The position numbers and the translations under genes were made by a program. A DNA stretch of 64,000 bases, from NCBI GenBank assembly GCA_903904815.1, contig CAIVDU010000008.1, positions 1 to 64,000 of the forward strand, written 5' to 3'. Numbering within the stretch: the first letter of the stretch is position 1; every line of letters begins with the position of its first letter. Of this stretch, positions 43,109 to 52,345 are shown one piece after another. The notes below the pieces were generated by a model. It was given only the letters and a program-made list of their open reading frames with translations, searched no databases and had not been told where the DNA came from. Source of the stretch: an uncultured Armatimonadota bacterium (lineage in GTDB: Bacteria > Armatimonadota > Fimbriimonadia > Fimbriimonadales > Fimbriimonadaceae).

Positions 43109-44064
43109 TGCTAGCGCCCTTGGCTTGCTTCCTCTATCCGATGCTGGTTATCCAGCAGCGACCGGACTGGGAATCGGCGTCGGCAATGCCCGCCGTCGTG
43201 CGTCGGGCATTGTCTGAGCAGCCTCGGTGGAGATACACCGGCACACGAGTCGTTACCTATCGTAGGGGACCCGAACTTCTGGAACACACGGAGTTCGTCA
43301 CCCGCGACGGCTGGCAAGTGCGAATCGAGTTCCCCGGTGAATCAAAGTATAGCGGGCAAATCATCGTTGAAACGGAATCTGATCGCCGTCACTTCGATGC
43401 CAAGAAGAATGAGATTCACATCACGCCTCCAAGGCGTGAAGCTCTCTTTGAGCACATCCGCGGTTCTTGGCGTGGAGAACACCGCATCCAGGTCACCGAA
43501 GAGTCTGGAGACCGGGTTGCCGGTTTCTCATCGAGACTCGTCAAGGTGCTCGACGGCTCGGGAAATCGGATCCAGGAGCTCAACATTGAGCCTCATTCTG
43601 GAGTCGTTCTCGCGAGAAGGCTCTACGATGAAGTCGGTACCCAGGTCGGGTCGTTCGAGTTCCGTGAGATCAATCTGCACCCTTCTATCGATCCGTCCAT
43701 CTTTACCCTTCGACGTAATGGCGCCAGAGTGACCACTCCGGTAGACGACTTGCGAAGAGTGGTCGCGAATACAAATTTTGTCCCCATGGTTTTGGCTTCT
43801 TCGACCGGGCTCCAGTTGGACTCGGCGAGAGTGAGAGACATCGCGGGGAATCCGGTCTTGATGAGCCAGTATGTGTCGCCTCTTGGGCGCGTCATCCTCT
43901 TCCAGCTCTCAGTGGGTGTCGATCCTAAGGCGCTGGACCGACGGGCGCCGAAGAACATTCACGCGGTGACAGAAAAGATCGAGGGGCGCTGGTTTGTCCT
44001 CGTAGGTCCTTTGGACGAGTCCAAACTCCGTTCGGCCCTCTCAACCCTTCGATCTGGAACTTAG
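43105..44064 (+). CDS. RseB/MucB-like periplasmic regulator
   Basis: This 319-aa protein overlaps the membrane anti-sigma gene by four bases. It has a weak signal (MMLAPLACFLYPMLV). The N-terminal domain has RWRYTGTRVVTYRRGPELLE, then lipid-binding-type strands, HFDAKKNEIHITPPRRE, and RIQELNIEPHSGVVLARRLY. These match the LolA-like fold of RseB/MucB, which senses mislocalised lipoproteins and LPS. The C-terminal part has RRVVANTNFVPMVLASSTGL and ILFQLSVGVDPKALDRR, like the small second RseB domain. It supports an envelope-stress role for the operon. Confidence 0.75.
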   Translation: MMLAPLACFLYPMLVIQQRPDWESASAMPAVVRRALSEQPRWRYTGTRVVTYRRGPELLEHTEFVTRDGWQVRIEFPGESKYSGQIIVETESDRRHFDAKKNEIHITPPRREALFEHIRGSWRGEHRIQVTEESGDRVAGFSSRLVKVLDGSGNRIQELNIEPHSGVVLARRLYDEVGTQVGSFEFREINLHPSIDPSIFTLRRNGARVTTPVDDLRRVVANTNFVPMVLASSTGLQLDSARVRDIAGNPVLMSQYVSPLGRVILFQLSVGVDPKALDRRAPKNIHAVTEKIEGRWFVLVGPLDESKLRSALSTLRSGT

Positions 44065-44081
44065 GTCTTGTACGCCTAAGT

Positions 44082-44087
44082 TATAAT
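44082..44087 (+). promoter_or_regulatory. -10 box TATAAT five bases before a GTG start
   Basis: A perfect TATAAT lies at 44082-44087 and the PBP1 GTG at 44093. Transcription would start on or next to the initiation codon, so the mRNA is predicted to be leaderless. No ribosome site is seen between them. No clear -35 box was found. Confidence 0.6.
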
Positions 44088-44092
44088 CGCTA

Positions 44093-46435
44093 GTGGTGGC
44101 AAAACGCTCGAATGTCCGAGGCACTCGACGTGCTCGACCGAAACGAAGTCCGGCCGTACGAGCTCTGAAGCGGGCCTTCGTCGGATTTGTCATCGTAGCT
44201 CTCCTTCTCACGATCGTGGTCCTTCTCGGATTCATGAACGCTTATCGAGATGCTCCAGACCGGATGGACGTCCTCACTCGCCGGGTCGAAGACCTGAACA
44301 AGCGTCCAACTCGAATTCTTAGTTCCGACGGCAAAGTTCTGTACCAAGTCAGCACCGAGAATCGCCTCGTTGTTCGTCTAGCGGATATTCCGGTGGTCAT
44401 GCGAAACGCCATGATCGCGGCTGAAGACAAGCGGTTTTACGAACATTCCGGCGTGGACTTTATCGGCGTAATACGCAGCGTGCGAGAGGCGGCCAGGACA
44501 CAGAGGGCTACCCAGGGCGCGAGCACCCTGACCATGCAGTTGGCAAAGCTGTTGTCCGACGGAACCCAAAAGACCATCAACCGCAAGTTCGATGACATCG
44601 CTCTGGCCATCTATATGGAACGCCAGATGACGAAGGATCAGATACTTGAAATGTATCTGAACACCGTCTACTTTGGAGAGGGAGCTCACGGAATCGCCGC
44701 CGCCGCCAAGGTCTACTTCGGAAAGGAACTCAAAGACCTCACGATCGGCGAGTCGGCCATGTTGGCTCGATGCGTTCAGCGACCGATCATCAATCCGATC
44801 CGAAATTTGCCGAGAGCGACGGAAAATAGAGATGTGGTGCTTAGCGTCATGCGCGAAGAGCACATGATCGATCAAGCCCAATACCAAGAGGCCATCGCCG
44901 AAACGCCCCACGTCAACACTCGCCCCCAGCGAACATCCGCTGTTCGACCCAACGGGTCCGAGTATTTCGTGGATCATGTCATCGACCTTCTGAAGACGGA
45001 ACTCCCTGGAGCGGACCTAAAGTCGGGCGGCTATACGATTGAGACGACCCTCGACAGCCGAATCCAAGCCAAGGCGGAGGAATCGATCCGCACAAACGTC
45101 GCGAACTTCAAGTATTTGAAGGTGAACACTGCGGCACTGGTGCTCATCGACCGAGACGGTGAGATCCTCGCCGAAGTCGGCGGAGCCAACTACCGAAAGA
45201 ACAGCTACAACGCGGTCTACCAAGGGCACATGCAGCCTGGTTCCGGCTTCAAGCCGTTCGTGTATGCCTCCGCATTTAAAGATGGAGTGCTTCAATCGAT
45301 CGATGACACCGTCTCGAACGCGCCCATCCGCCAAGTCGATACTCTCGGTCGAGTTTGGGAACCCCACAACGACAGCAAGAAGATGAACAAACCGAGCTAC
45401 TCGGTAAGGTCGGCCCTCGCCGAGTCCATCAACTTGCCGGCGATTCACGTGATCCAGCAGGTCGGGCCGGCGAAGGTCGTGCTTTACGCTCACGACAACT
45501 TCGGATTCCGAAGCAAACTTGAAGCGTATGATCCTCTTGCCCTAGGTTCCAGCGAGGTCAGTCCGCTCGAAATGGCGGAGGCATATTCGGTGTTCATGCT
45601 CAAAGGCGATCGGGTCCGCCCCTTTGCAATTAAGCGTATTATTGGTCCGGATGGACAAGTCGTTCGTGATTTCCAACCCCAAATCACCCGAGGGGTATGG
45701 GACCCGGCCATTTGTGAAAAGATCGACACCCTCTTGCAGGGGGTTGTTCAGTTCGGTACCGCCTACCCCTTAGGGCACGACATTCCCGATGCTCGGGGCA
45801 AGACGGGCACGACGTCGAAGAACACCGACGCCTGGTTTAATGGATACGCCGATGGCCTGCTTGCGGTGGGTTGGTGTGCCAACGAGCAGAAACTGAACGG
45901 CGTCTATGTGCGTCGTCCCATGAGTTCCAAGGCATTTGGTGGAACGGTCACCGTTCCGATATGGCGCGATGTGATGCGGCTCGCCCTCAAGGTCCGCCCC
46001 CAGACGCCAATCGTTGCGCCAGCCTCTACGGCCGATGCGGACTCGGCGGCCGGAGACAAGCTTAATCCGGATGAGCCCCACCCGGATGATGCCACCGACG
46101 GTCCTGATCCAGCAACTCAAAAGCCAGTCATTATCCCGACGACACCTCCAGGAGCAGGCGCCCCCGCGCTGCCGCCAGATCAAACGCCGGACCCGGCCGA
46201 CGGTCCCCCCGTGACGACGCCTCCCGATGCCGATCGTCCGCCGAAGAAACCGGCTTCGAACCCCCAGACCAAACGGTCGGACGAGGTGGAGTACGTAGAA
46301 GTGGAGATCTGTGACGCGTCAGGTCTGAAGGCCACGATGTATTGTCCGGAGACAACCACGCGTAAGTTCAAGAAGGGAACAGAGCCAAGCAAGTTCTGTA
46401 CCACTCACACCGGGACCCCGCCAACCGGAAGATAG
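44093..46435 (+). CDS. Class A penicillin-binding protein (transglycosylase/transpeptidase)
   Basis: This 780-aa protein builds and cross-links peptidoglycan. A basic N-terminus and one helix (about 26-48) are followed by a GT51 transglycosylase domain with AAEDKRFYEHSGVDFIGVIR and GASTLTMQLAKLLSDGTQKT. The transpeptidase domain has the active Ser in QPGSGFKPFVYASAF (SGFK), SESINLPA-like AESINLPAIH and KTG in GKTGTTSKNTDAWF. The C-terminal ~130 residues are Pro/Thr/Asp-rich (about 650-740) and end in a Cys-containing block (CDASGLKATMYCPETTT). GTG start; see the -10 box. It is a PBP1A-type protein. Confidence 0.94.
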   Translation: MVAKRSNVRGTRRARPKRSPAVRALKRAFVGFVIVALLLTIVVLLGFMNAYRDAPDRMDVLTRRVEDLNKRPTRILSSDGKVLYQVSTENRLVVRLADIPVVMRNAMIAAEDKRFYEHSGVDFIGVIRSVREAARTQRATQGASTLTMQLAKLLSDGTQKTINRKFDDIALAIYMERQMTKDQILEMYLNTVYFGEGAHGIAAAAKVYFGKELKDLTIGESAMLARCVQRPIINPIRNLPRATENRDVVLSVMREEHMIDQAQYQEAIAETPHVNTRPQRTSAVRPNGSEYFVDHVIDLLKTELPGADLKSGGYTIETTLDSRIQAKAEESIRTNVANFKYLKVNTAALVLIDRDGEILAEVGGANYRKNSYNAVYQGHMQPGSGFKPFVYASAFKDGVLQSIDDTVSNAPIRQVDTLGRVWEPHNDSKKMNKPSYSVRSALAESINLPAIHVIQQVGPAKVVLYAHDNFGFRSKLEAYDPLALGSSEVSPLEMAEAYSVFMLKGDRVRPFAIKRIIGPDGQVVRDFQPQITRGVWDPAICEKIDTLLQGVVQFGTAYPLGHDIPDARGKTGTTSKNTDAWFNGYADGLLAVGWCANEQKLNGVYVRRPMSSKAFGGTVTVPIWRDVMRLALKVRPQTPIVAPASTADADSAAGDKLNPDEPHPDDATDGPDPATQKPVIIPTTPPGAGAPALPPDQTPDPADGPPVTTPPDADRPPKKPASNPQTKRSDEVEYVEVEICDASGLKATMYCPETTTRKFKKGTEPSKFCTTHTGTPPTGR

Positions 46436-46440
46436 ATCTC

Positions 46441-48318
46441 ATGTCGGTCATTCACACCCCACGGAAACCTGAAATCAATGGGCGAATGATCGCCATCCTA
46501 GGAGTGCTGTACCTCCTGCTTACGATCCTCTTCCTGCGCCTCTGGTATTTCCAGGTAGTGAAGGCCCCGATCTTGGTGGAACGAGCAGAAGCTTCGAGAG
46601 CTCAGCCGGTTCTTCAACTTGCACCCAGAGGGCTCATTTCGGATCGAAACGGCAAGCTGATCGGCCAAATCAAACGCGAGATCGTCATCAAAGCGCTTCC
46701 GAGCGTGCTCAAGAAGAACCCAGACGTAATGGATCGCGTCATCGCGGTGCTGCATGCCGATCCCAGGAAGATGAAGGCGAAGCTCACGGAGGCCCAACGA
46801 ACTCCCTTCGTATCGTCACCGATCTATGTGGGAGCCTCCATTGAGGCGGGAACCCGGATCGCGGAGTCGCCAGACTTGTTCCCGGGAATCACGGTGGACA
46901 CACTTCCGATGCGGGCCTACACCGACAACCGGAGTTTCAGCCACGTCCTGGGCTATGTTTGGACCAGCAATCGGGCCGATATCAAACGACTGCGTAAGGC
47001 AGGAGTGGAGCCAGCAGAGTACGTGGGCAAAGCGGGAATCGAAAAGGCCTACGAAACCGATCTGATGGGCATCCCTGGCGCCGAACGTATCGAGATGGAC
47101 GCCAAGGGCCACCCCTTGCGCCTTGTAGGCCGCGACGAGGCCACGCCGGGCAAGAAACTGGTTCTCACGGTAGACGCCGATCTTCAGCGCTATGCCACCG
47201 CGGTGATGGAGGAAAAGAAGTATCTCGGGGGAATGGTGGCGATGGACCCAAGCACTGGAGAAGTCTTGGCGATGGTAAGTAGCCCCACCTTCGATGCCTC
47301 GCTGTTCCAGGGTGGTCTTACCGACGCGGAATGGAAGACCATGCAGGCCGACCCGAGTACGCCTCAGCGAAATCGGGCGATCGCCGAGCGACAATCGCCT
47401 GGTTCAACCTTCAAGCTGATCACCAGTCTGGCCGCCTACGAAACCGGGAAGTTCGATCCGTCCTCCCGAACGAATTGCGACGGTGGTTTCTATCTCAAGA
47501 ACCAGAGGCTCTGTTCCTGCCTGAGCCACCACGGCTATATCGACTTCAAAACGGCGATGGAGAAGTCGTGCAACACCTACTTTGCGACCCTGGGCTACGC
47601 GGTTGGTCCGGAAGCCCTTCGAAAGGCAGCCTTAGAGATGGGTTTAGGCGAGAAGGCAGGAATTGAACTAGAGGGGGAATTGAGGGGCGTCGTCCCAACC
47701 GAGCACTACCTCAAGCACCGAAAGCATCCTTATATCTGGCACGCGGGCGACACCGTCAACCTGTCCATCGGACAGGGGCAAGTCAACGCGACGCCTCTCC
47801 AGATGTGCAACGTGGCGGCGATGGTCGCAAACAATGGTGTAAGTTACCGTCCCCACCTTGTCAAAGAGATTATCGATCCTCTGGTTCCCTCTCGAGTAAC
47901 CCAGATTGAGCCCGAAGTTCTTCATCAGGTTTCGGCGTCTCCGGAGTTTTGGAGCACCTTGAAAGAGGCGTTAGTAGGGGTGATCACGGAAGGAACTGCT
48001 CGAACCGCTCAGATCCCTGGAATTACCTGGGGCGGCAAGACGGGTAGCACGGAGCACGGTCAGATCAAGAAGGACCATAAGACCCACGCTTGGTTCATCG
48101 GGATGGCCCCGATGGACCATCCGAAGATCGTAATTTGTGTCCTATTGGAAGATATCGGCCACGGCGGCGACTTCGCGGCTCCGATTGCCGGAGACATCGT
48201 GAGACACTACTTGGTGGCGGAGCCGGCAGCCTTGGCTAAAGCCGCTTCCAAGACTCCCACCGCATTGCCGGCGACCGTCCCTACGGATCGATCCCCAATT
48301 TCGACGGCAAGACGCTGA
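46441..48318 (+). CDS. mrdA: Class B penicillin-binding protein 2 (elongation transpeptidase)
   Basis: This 625-aa transpeptidase cross-links wall peptidoglycan during elongation or division. One membrane helix (about 17-38) leads to a dimerisation domain with RGLISDRNGKLIGQIK. The catalytic domain has SPGSTFKLI (Ser of SxxK), MEKSCNTYFA (SxN) and GKTGSTEHGQ (KTG). PBP2 likeness is suggested by RPHLVKEI and IGQGQVNATPLQMCN; FtsI is the alternative. It starts 5 bases after the PBP1 stop, so the two are co-transcribed. Its last 112 bases overlap the end of the convergent O-antigen ligase gene. Confidence 0.9.
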   Translation: MSVIHTPRKPEINGRMIAILGVLYLLLTILFLRLWYFQVVKAPILVERAEASRAQPVLQLAPRGLISDRNGKLIGQIKREIVIKALPSVLKKNPDVMDRVIAVLHADPRKMKAKLTEAQRTPFVSSPIYVGASIEAGTRIAESPDLFPGITVDTLPMRAYTDNRSFSHVLGYVWTSNRADIKRLRKAGVEPAEYVGKAGIEKAYETDLMGIPGAERIEMDAKGHPLRLVGRDEATPGKKLVLTVDADLQRYATAVMEEKKYLGGMVAMDPSTGEVLAMVSSPTFDASLFQGGLTDAEWKTMQADPSTPQRNRAIAERQSPGSTFKLITSLAAYETGKFDPSSRTNCDGGFYLKNQRLCSCLSHHGYIDFKTAMEKSCNTYFATLGYAVGPEALRKAALEMGLGEKAGIELEGELRGVVPTEHYLKHRKHPYIWHAGDTVNLSIGQGQVNATPLQMCNVAAMVANNGVSYRPHLVKEIIDPLVPSRVTQIEPEVLHQVSASPEFWSTLKEALVGVITEGTARTAQIPGITWGGKTGSTEHGQIKKDHKTHAWFIGMAPMDHPKIVICVLLEDIGHGGDFAAPIAGDIVRHYLVAEPAALAKAASKTPTALPATVPTDRSPISTARR

Positions 48319-50366
48319 ACTTGCTTCGCCACCGCAACGCCATTCTGCAATTTGCGAGTGGCGGAGGCGATGTTCTCGCCGCCGTAATCGCCCCCAGCGG
48401 CAACCTGAGAGATCACTTGAGGGATTGTAAGGTTGGCAAACTCGACGTAACCTTGGACGGCGGGAACTAGCAGCTCGACCTTCCTTCGTGCGGACGGCGT
48501 CTGGCTAGCCAGGTACTCCCGAGCGGCAAACGTCTCGGTTGGCACCATTTCGGGCAGGCTCCGGATCTTGTAGTAGAGAGTGTCTTCCACGCCCATGAGT
48601 CGCTCAGCGACCCGCGTCGCATCTGGCTCATTGGTCTGCTGTTCCAAGTCCATCAGCTTGTAAAGCGTCGTCAGGTTGTTCGGATCCAGCTCAAGTGCGC
48701 GGTTCAATGTGGTGACCGCCAAACCCGGTTGCCCTTGATCGGCTTGATATTTGGCCAAGGCTCGCAGAATACGGGTGTTTGGGCCCTTTTCCACGGCCGA
48801 CTGGAGCCGCGCCCCTGCCTCTTGGGGCGATGGCGCTATTTGGGCGGATAGATCCCAGGCGTCGGCGTCGTACCAAGCCATCTTCATCAAAGTCTGGGAG
48901 TCAGCATTGGCGCTTTCCGCATCTCGTTGGATGAGTTCAAATCGAAGGCGAGACTTCAACAATTCGACCCCACCCGCGTAAAACAGCCCGATGGCTAGTA
49001 GAGCCACTGCGCCGAGCCCCGCCCGCCTCAACGGCAACGGAGTGAACTCAGGAGCGACGGCATCTGCAGACAGGAGCAACGTGACTCCGATGAGAACGAA
49101 GGTGACGATGCCGATGCCGAAGTAATAGAAGTCGCTATCGATCGTGTTGTGAGCGAGCACCGAGAACACGGCGGCAATTGCCGAGGCGCGTAAGACGTTC
49201 TGCTCGCGAGGCAGCGACTCAGGAGCACGACAGACCTGCAAGACCCACAGAATCAGCCCCAGGGCCAGCGCAATGGGGGCCAGAATCGTGGCCTCTGCCG
49301 CCAGCTGAAGGTATCCCTCGTGAGCGAGCTGGGTTTGGGTCGTAAGTCCACTCTTTGCTGAGAAGAATCGGTAGTTGCCCATTCCGAGGCCGGTAGGCCA
49401 TTCTTTGACGAGCGTTCCTGTCCCTTTCCAAAGCAGGCGTCTGAAGTAGGTGGACTGGTCCGTGGCAAGGCCAGACCCGCTGAGACGGCCAAGTCCCGAC
49501 TGCTCGGCAGTGATTCGTACGTCGGATGCCTTGTTATTCACCGGCAGCAACGGCTGGGCGAGGGGGGCCAGAATGCAGCAAAATCCTACGGAGAGGAGCA
49601 CAATCCCGGTGGCCACAAGGGAAAGCTTCTTAGAGAATTTGGGCACGCACCAGATGACGAGCATGATCGCCAGCAAGATGAGGCCAAGCACCAACACGAG
49701 CAATGCGCCTCGCGATTTGGTCAAGACAACTGCCAAGACCTGAGGGATCGTGAACAGGCCGCAAAGCAGCTGGGGCAGCCCGGTCTCGGTGATCGCAAGA
49801 CCAATGCCGAGGAAGACGCCGACAAGCAGGATGGCGGCAAGCGCGTTCGGATTGACCCACCCACCAAAAATTCGCCAGTTGGGGTCGACCGCCTTCATCT
49901 GCCCAAACTCCATGACACCTTTGATTCCGGTGAGCGCACACCCGGCGAAGATGGAAAGCAGTACGATCCGGGGACCGGATCGACGACCTACTCCGGCTAC
50001 GGTGGCGTACAGGGCGGCGCCGTAGCTCAGCCATTCCAGCGTCAATGGAAGCGACGTTCCCTTGAACGAAGAGGGCGGAAAAGTGGCAAGGATGAGGCCA
50101 AAGAAAGCCGCGAAGACGATTCCCAGGGACCGGTAGGGAACCTGAAGAACCTTGCGGCGGATCAGCAAAATGGACAGCGCTAATAGAAACGGCGTGGCGA
50201 GGACCGCATGCTGAAGAATTGGCAGGGCCCCGCCGCCACTCAACATCGCGACCAGCGGATTGGTGTCAAGCGGAATGGAGTCAGTCGGGATTTGTCCTCC
50301 CAGAATAGGCGTGAGGAAGCATCCGATAGCCATCAAGGCTACTTCTGGGGAGATTTTCTCTTTCAA
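48207..50366 (-). CDS. O-antigen ligase family membrane protein with TPR tail
   Basis: This 719-aa protein has about 12 hydrophobic segments (1-440) with the Wzy/WaaL-type loop TQLAHEGYLQLAAEATILAP and TKSRGALLVLVLGLILLAIM. The C-terminal ~250 residues are soluble with TPR-like units (ARLQSAVEKGPNTRILRALA, QPGLAVTTLNRALELDPNNL). Such proteins link glycan chains to lipid or polymerise them. It is the last of three minus-strand glycan genes and converges on PBP2 with an unusual 112-base overlap. Confidence 0.82.
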   Translation of the reverse strand: MKEKISPEVALMAIGCFLTPILGGQIPTDSIPLDTNPLVAMLSGGGALPILQHAVLATPFLLALSILLIRRKVLQVPYRSLGIVFAAFFGLILATFPPSSFKGTSLPLTLEWLSYGAALYATVAGVGRRSGPRIVLLSIFAGCALTGIKGVMEFGQMKAVDPNWRIFGGWVNPNALAAILLVGVFLGIGLAITETGLPQLLCGLFTIPQVLAVVLTKSRGALLVLVLGLILLAIMLVIWCVPKFSKKLSLVATGIVLLSVGFCCILAPLAQPLLPVNNKASDVRITAEQSGLGRLSGSGLATDQSTYFRRLLWKGTGTLVKEWPTGLGMGNYRFFSAKSGLTTQTQLAHEGYLQLAAEATILAPIALALGLILWVLQVCRAPESLPREQNVLRASAIAAVFSVLAHNTIDSDFYYFGIGIVTFVLIGVTLLLSADAVAPEFTPLPLRRAGLGAVALLAIGLFYAGGVELLKSRLRFELIQRDAESANADSQTLMKMAWYDADAWDLSAQIAPSPQEAGARLQSAVEKGPNTRILRALAKYQADQGQPGLAVTTLNRALELDPNNLTTLYKLMDLEQQTNEPDATRVAERLMGVEDTLYYKIRSLPEMVPTETFAAREYLASQTPSARRKVELLVPAVQGYVEFANLTIPQVISQVAAGGDYGGENIASATRKLQNGVAVAKQVQRLAVEIGDRSVGTVAGNAVGVLEAALAKAAGSATK

Positions 50367-51265
50367 TGTCTCGCTCGCTTGCGCTTGTAGTTATCCCACC
50401 GGTTCTTGGAGATGAATAGGCCACCACGCAGGGAGAGGGCGACGGCGGCTCCAGCCAAAGCAAAGGGTCTCCAGAGGAACGGCAGCTTTGGCACCATGTT
50501 CTTTCGATAAAATCGAAACATCGACCGGTGAAATCGCCCGATCATGCGATTGGGAGCTTTGTCCGTGCTCCGCCCAATCGCGTGGGTGATAACGGCGGTC
50601 GGCAGATAAAGCACCGCGTAGCCGGCCTCCCAGGTGCGAAAGCACCAATCCACATCCTCGCAGTACATGAAGTATTCGGGATCGAAGAAACCGATCTTCG
50701 ACATCAGATCATCGCGTACCAGGAACGCTGCGCCGGACACCCAGTCGACCTCGCGAGGCTGATCATGGGACCAGTCGCTCATCAGGTACTCCCGCGTGAA
50801 TCGATTGTTCGGGAATAGCCTACCGATGGGGGTATTTCGAAAGAGGGCGGCAATCGGATTCGGGAATCGGCGGCAACTCATCTGAAGGGAGCCGTCGGGA
50901 TTGAGAAGCTTTGGCCCGAGGATCCCCACCTTAGGGTGCTCGGCCATATATCCCATCAGAGTCGCGATCGCGCCTTCATGGACAATCGTGTCCGAATTCA
51001 GCAGCAGCGCATGGCGTCCTTTTCGAATGGACAGCGCGTGATTGTGACCTCCGGTGAAGCCGAGGTTGGTCGACATCTTCTCTAGTCGAACCCAAGGGAA
51101 TTCCTGCGCCACCATGTCCGGGGAACCGTCCTCAGAATTGTTGTCGACCACGATAACCTCGAAGTTCGACTCGCTTTGGACTCGATCCAAGCTCTGCAGA
51201 CATGCCCTGAGGTCCGACTGCGTATTCCAACTACAAATTGTGATACTAAGATCTAAACCCGGCAT
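50363..51265 (-). CDS. Glycosyltransferase family 2 (rhamnosyltransferase-like)
   Basis: This 300-aa enzyme transfers a sugar to an envelope polysaccharide intermediate. The GT-A fold is visible: LSITICSWNTQSDLRACLQS, VIVVDNNSEDGSPDMVAQEF, LGFTGGHNHALSIRKGRHAL, and the DxD-type ALLLNSDTIV. EYFMYCEDVDWCFRTWEAGY is typical of WbbL-like enzymes. I start at ATG 51265 (MPGLDLSITICSW); the frame reaches 51328. It overlaps the upstream GT2 gene by 20 bases and the ligase gene by four. Confidence 0.88.
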   Translation of the reverse strand: MPGLDLSITICSWNTQSDLRACLQSLDRVQSESNFEVIVVDNNSEDGSPDMVAQEFPWVRLEKMSTNLGFTGGHNHALSIRKGRHALLLNSDTIVHEGAIATLMGYMAEHPKVGILGPKLLNPDGSLQMSCRRFPNPIAALFRNTPIGRLFPNNRFTREYLMSDWSHDQPREVDWVSGAAFLVRDDLMSKIGFFDPEYFMYCEDVDWCFRTWEAGYAVLYLPTAVITHAIGRSTDKAPNRMIGRFHRSMFRFYRKNMVPKLPFLWRPFALAGAAVALSLRGGLFISKNRWDNYKRKRARH

Positions 51266-52115
51266 CGTAACCCTTGGCGCGAATGAAAGCCGCGAAATAG
51301 ATGATCGCGGCCAAGAATGGTAACCCAAGATGGCCGATTCCCGTTCCTTGATGCTTGCGCAGATACCGAACTAAACTGCGGTGAGACTCCCAAATCATGC
51401 TCTTGCGGACTTGACGCGTGCTCTCACCGCCGTGGTGGAGGATGTGAGGGACTGGAGAATAAAGGCAGTCCCACCCCTTCTGCTTGAGTCTGAAAAGCAG
51501 GTCTACCTCGTTGAAAAAGATGGGAAAGCCCTCGTCGAACGGAGCGTGAACGTCTCCCACCGACTCCAGCGCTACCCGGCGAAACATCAGAAACGTGCCC
51601 ATCGGCTGGGGGGCGAGCCCCTCCTTTTCATAGTCGAAGGCCGCCAATCGATAGCTATCTAGTCGAGACCCGGGGAAGCGTTTTCCGAGTCCCGTCACGT
51701 CGCCAAGTATTCCTAGGATCGTAGGAAAGCCTCGGACGGAACTCTGGGTCCTTCCATCAAGGCCTACTTGGCGAATGCCAAGGCATCCCACTTGGCTGTG
51801 GGAGGCAAGAATTTCGAGTGCTTTGTTGAGACTGTCGTCTTGGAATTCAGTGTCCGGGTTCAAGGTCAGTAAGACTTCGCCTTGGGCTGCCCCGAAGGCG
51901 AGATTGTTGCCTCCCGCGTAACCGGTGTTCTGGACTGAGGCAATAAGTTTTACATTAGGAAATCGCTCTCGGACCATGTCAGCACTTCCGTCGGAAGATG
52001 CGTTGTCAACTAAAATGATCTCGTGCTCAACATCCGGTGCATGAATAGCAATGCTTTTGAGGCAAGACTCGAGGAGATTTCGAGTGTTCCAATTGACGAT
52101 CAAAATGCTGAGCAT
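51246..52115 (-). CDS. Glycosyltransferase family 2 (rhamnosyltransferase-like)
   Basis: This 289-aa enzyme is similar in plan to its neighbour: MLSILIVNWNTRNLLESCLK, IILVDNASSDGSADMVRERF, NTGYAGGNNLAFGAAQGEVL, and the DxD-type LLTLNPDTEF. FPIFFNEVDLLFRLKQKGWD fits the acceptor-side motif. The start at 52115 matches the family; the frame reaches 52139. It is the first gene of the minus-strand polysaccharide operon and may be the paralogue of the next one. Confidence 0.88.
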   Translation of the reverse strand: MLSILIVNWNTRNLLESCLKSIAIHAPDVEHEIILVDNASSDGSADMVRERFPNVKLIASVQNTGYAGGNNLAFGAAQGEVLLTLNPDTEFQDDSLNKALEILASHSQVGCLGIRQVGLDGRTQSSVRGFPTILGILGDVTGLGKRFPGSRLDSYRLAAFDYEKEGLAPQPMGTFLMFRRVALESVGDVHAPFDEGFPIFFNEVDLLFRLKQKGWDCLYSPVPHILHHGGESTRQVRKSMIWESHRSLVRYLRKHQGTGIGHLGLPFLAAIIYFAAFIRAKGYDAGFRS

Positions 52116-52159
52116 CGGCCCCCAATTGTACACGGTCAAGTAATTGCGTTAAACGTCGC

Positions 52160-52345
52160 TATATTTGCCTGGTGATGTCCAGCATATGTGCCGATACTTT
52201 GAACCTGAGTGGGTTCAAGGAATTAGTGTTCGGCACTCTATAGAAGATCATTGACGTCTCGACCACTGCGAGTGTATTGTTAGGTGTCCTCCAAGGGACA
52301 CATTCGACAAGGCATTGCGTCGAGCAATCGACGGAAGGAGGATAT
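52160..52345 (+). promoter_or_regulatory. Structured 5' leader before the LysM-NlpC/P60 gene
   Basis: TATATT at 52160-52165 is a possible -10. The leader can fold into GTGCCGA (52188-52194) with TCGGCAC (52230-52236), enclosing TTGAACC (52199-52205) with GGTTCAA (52212-52218). Next comes GTGTCC-TCCAAG-GGACAC (52284-52301). Last is CGTCGA-GCAA-TCGACG (52318-52333), a GNRA-loop hairpin directly before the ribosome site GGAAGGAGG. TCGAC at 52304-52308 can instead pair with GTCGA at 52319-52323, which would break that hairpin. Start codon is TTG at 52346. Confidence 0.6.

Noticed and set aside
52188-52345. c-di-AMP (ydaO) or c-di-GMP riboswitch
   Set aside because: The gene context would suit ydaO, but the conserved core of these classes could not be found; only a generic structured leader is supported.
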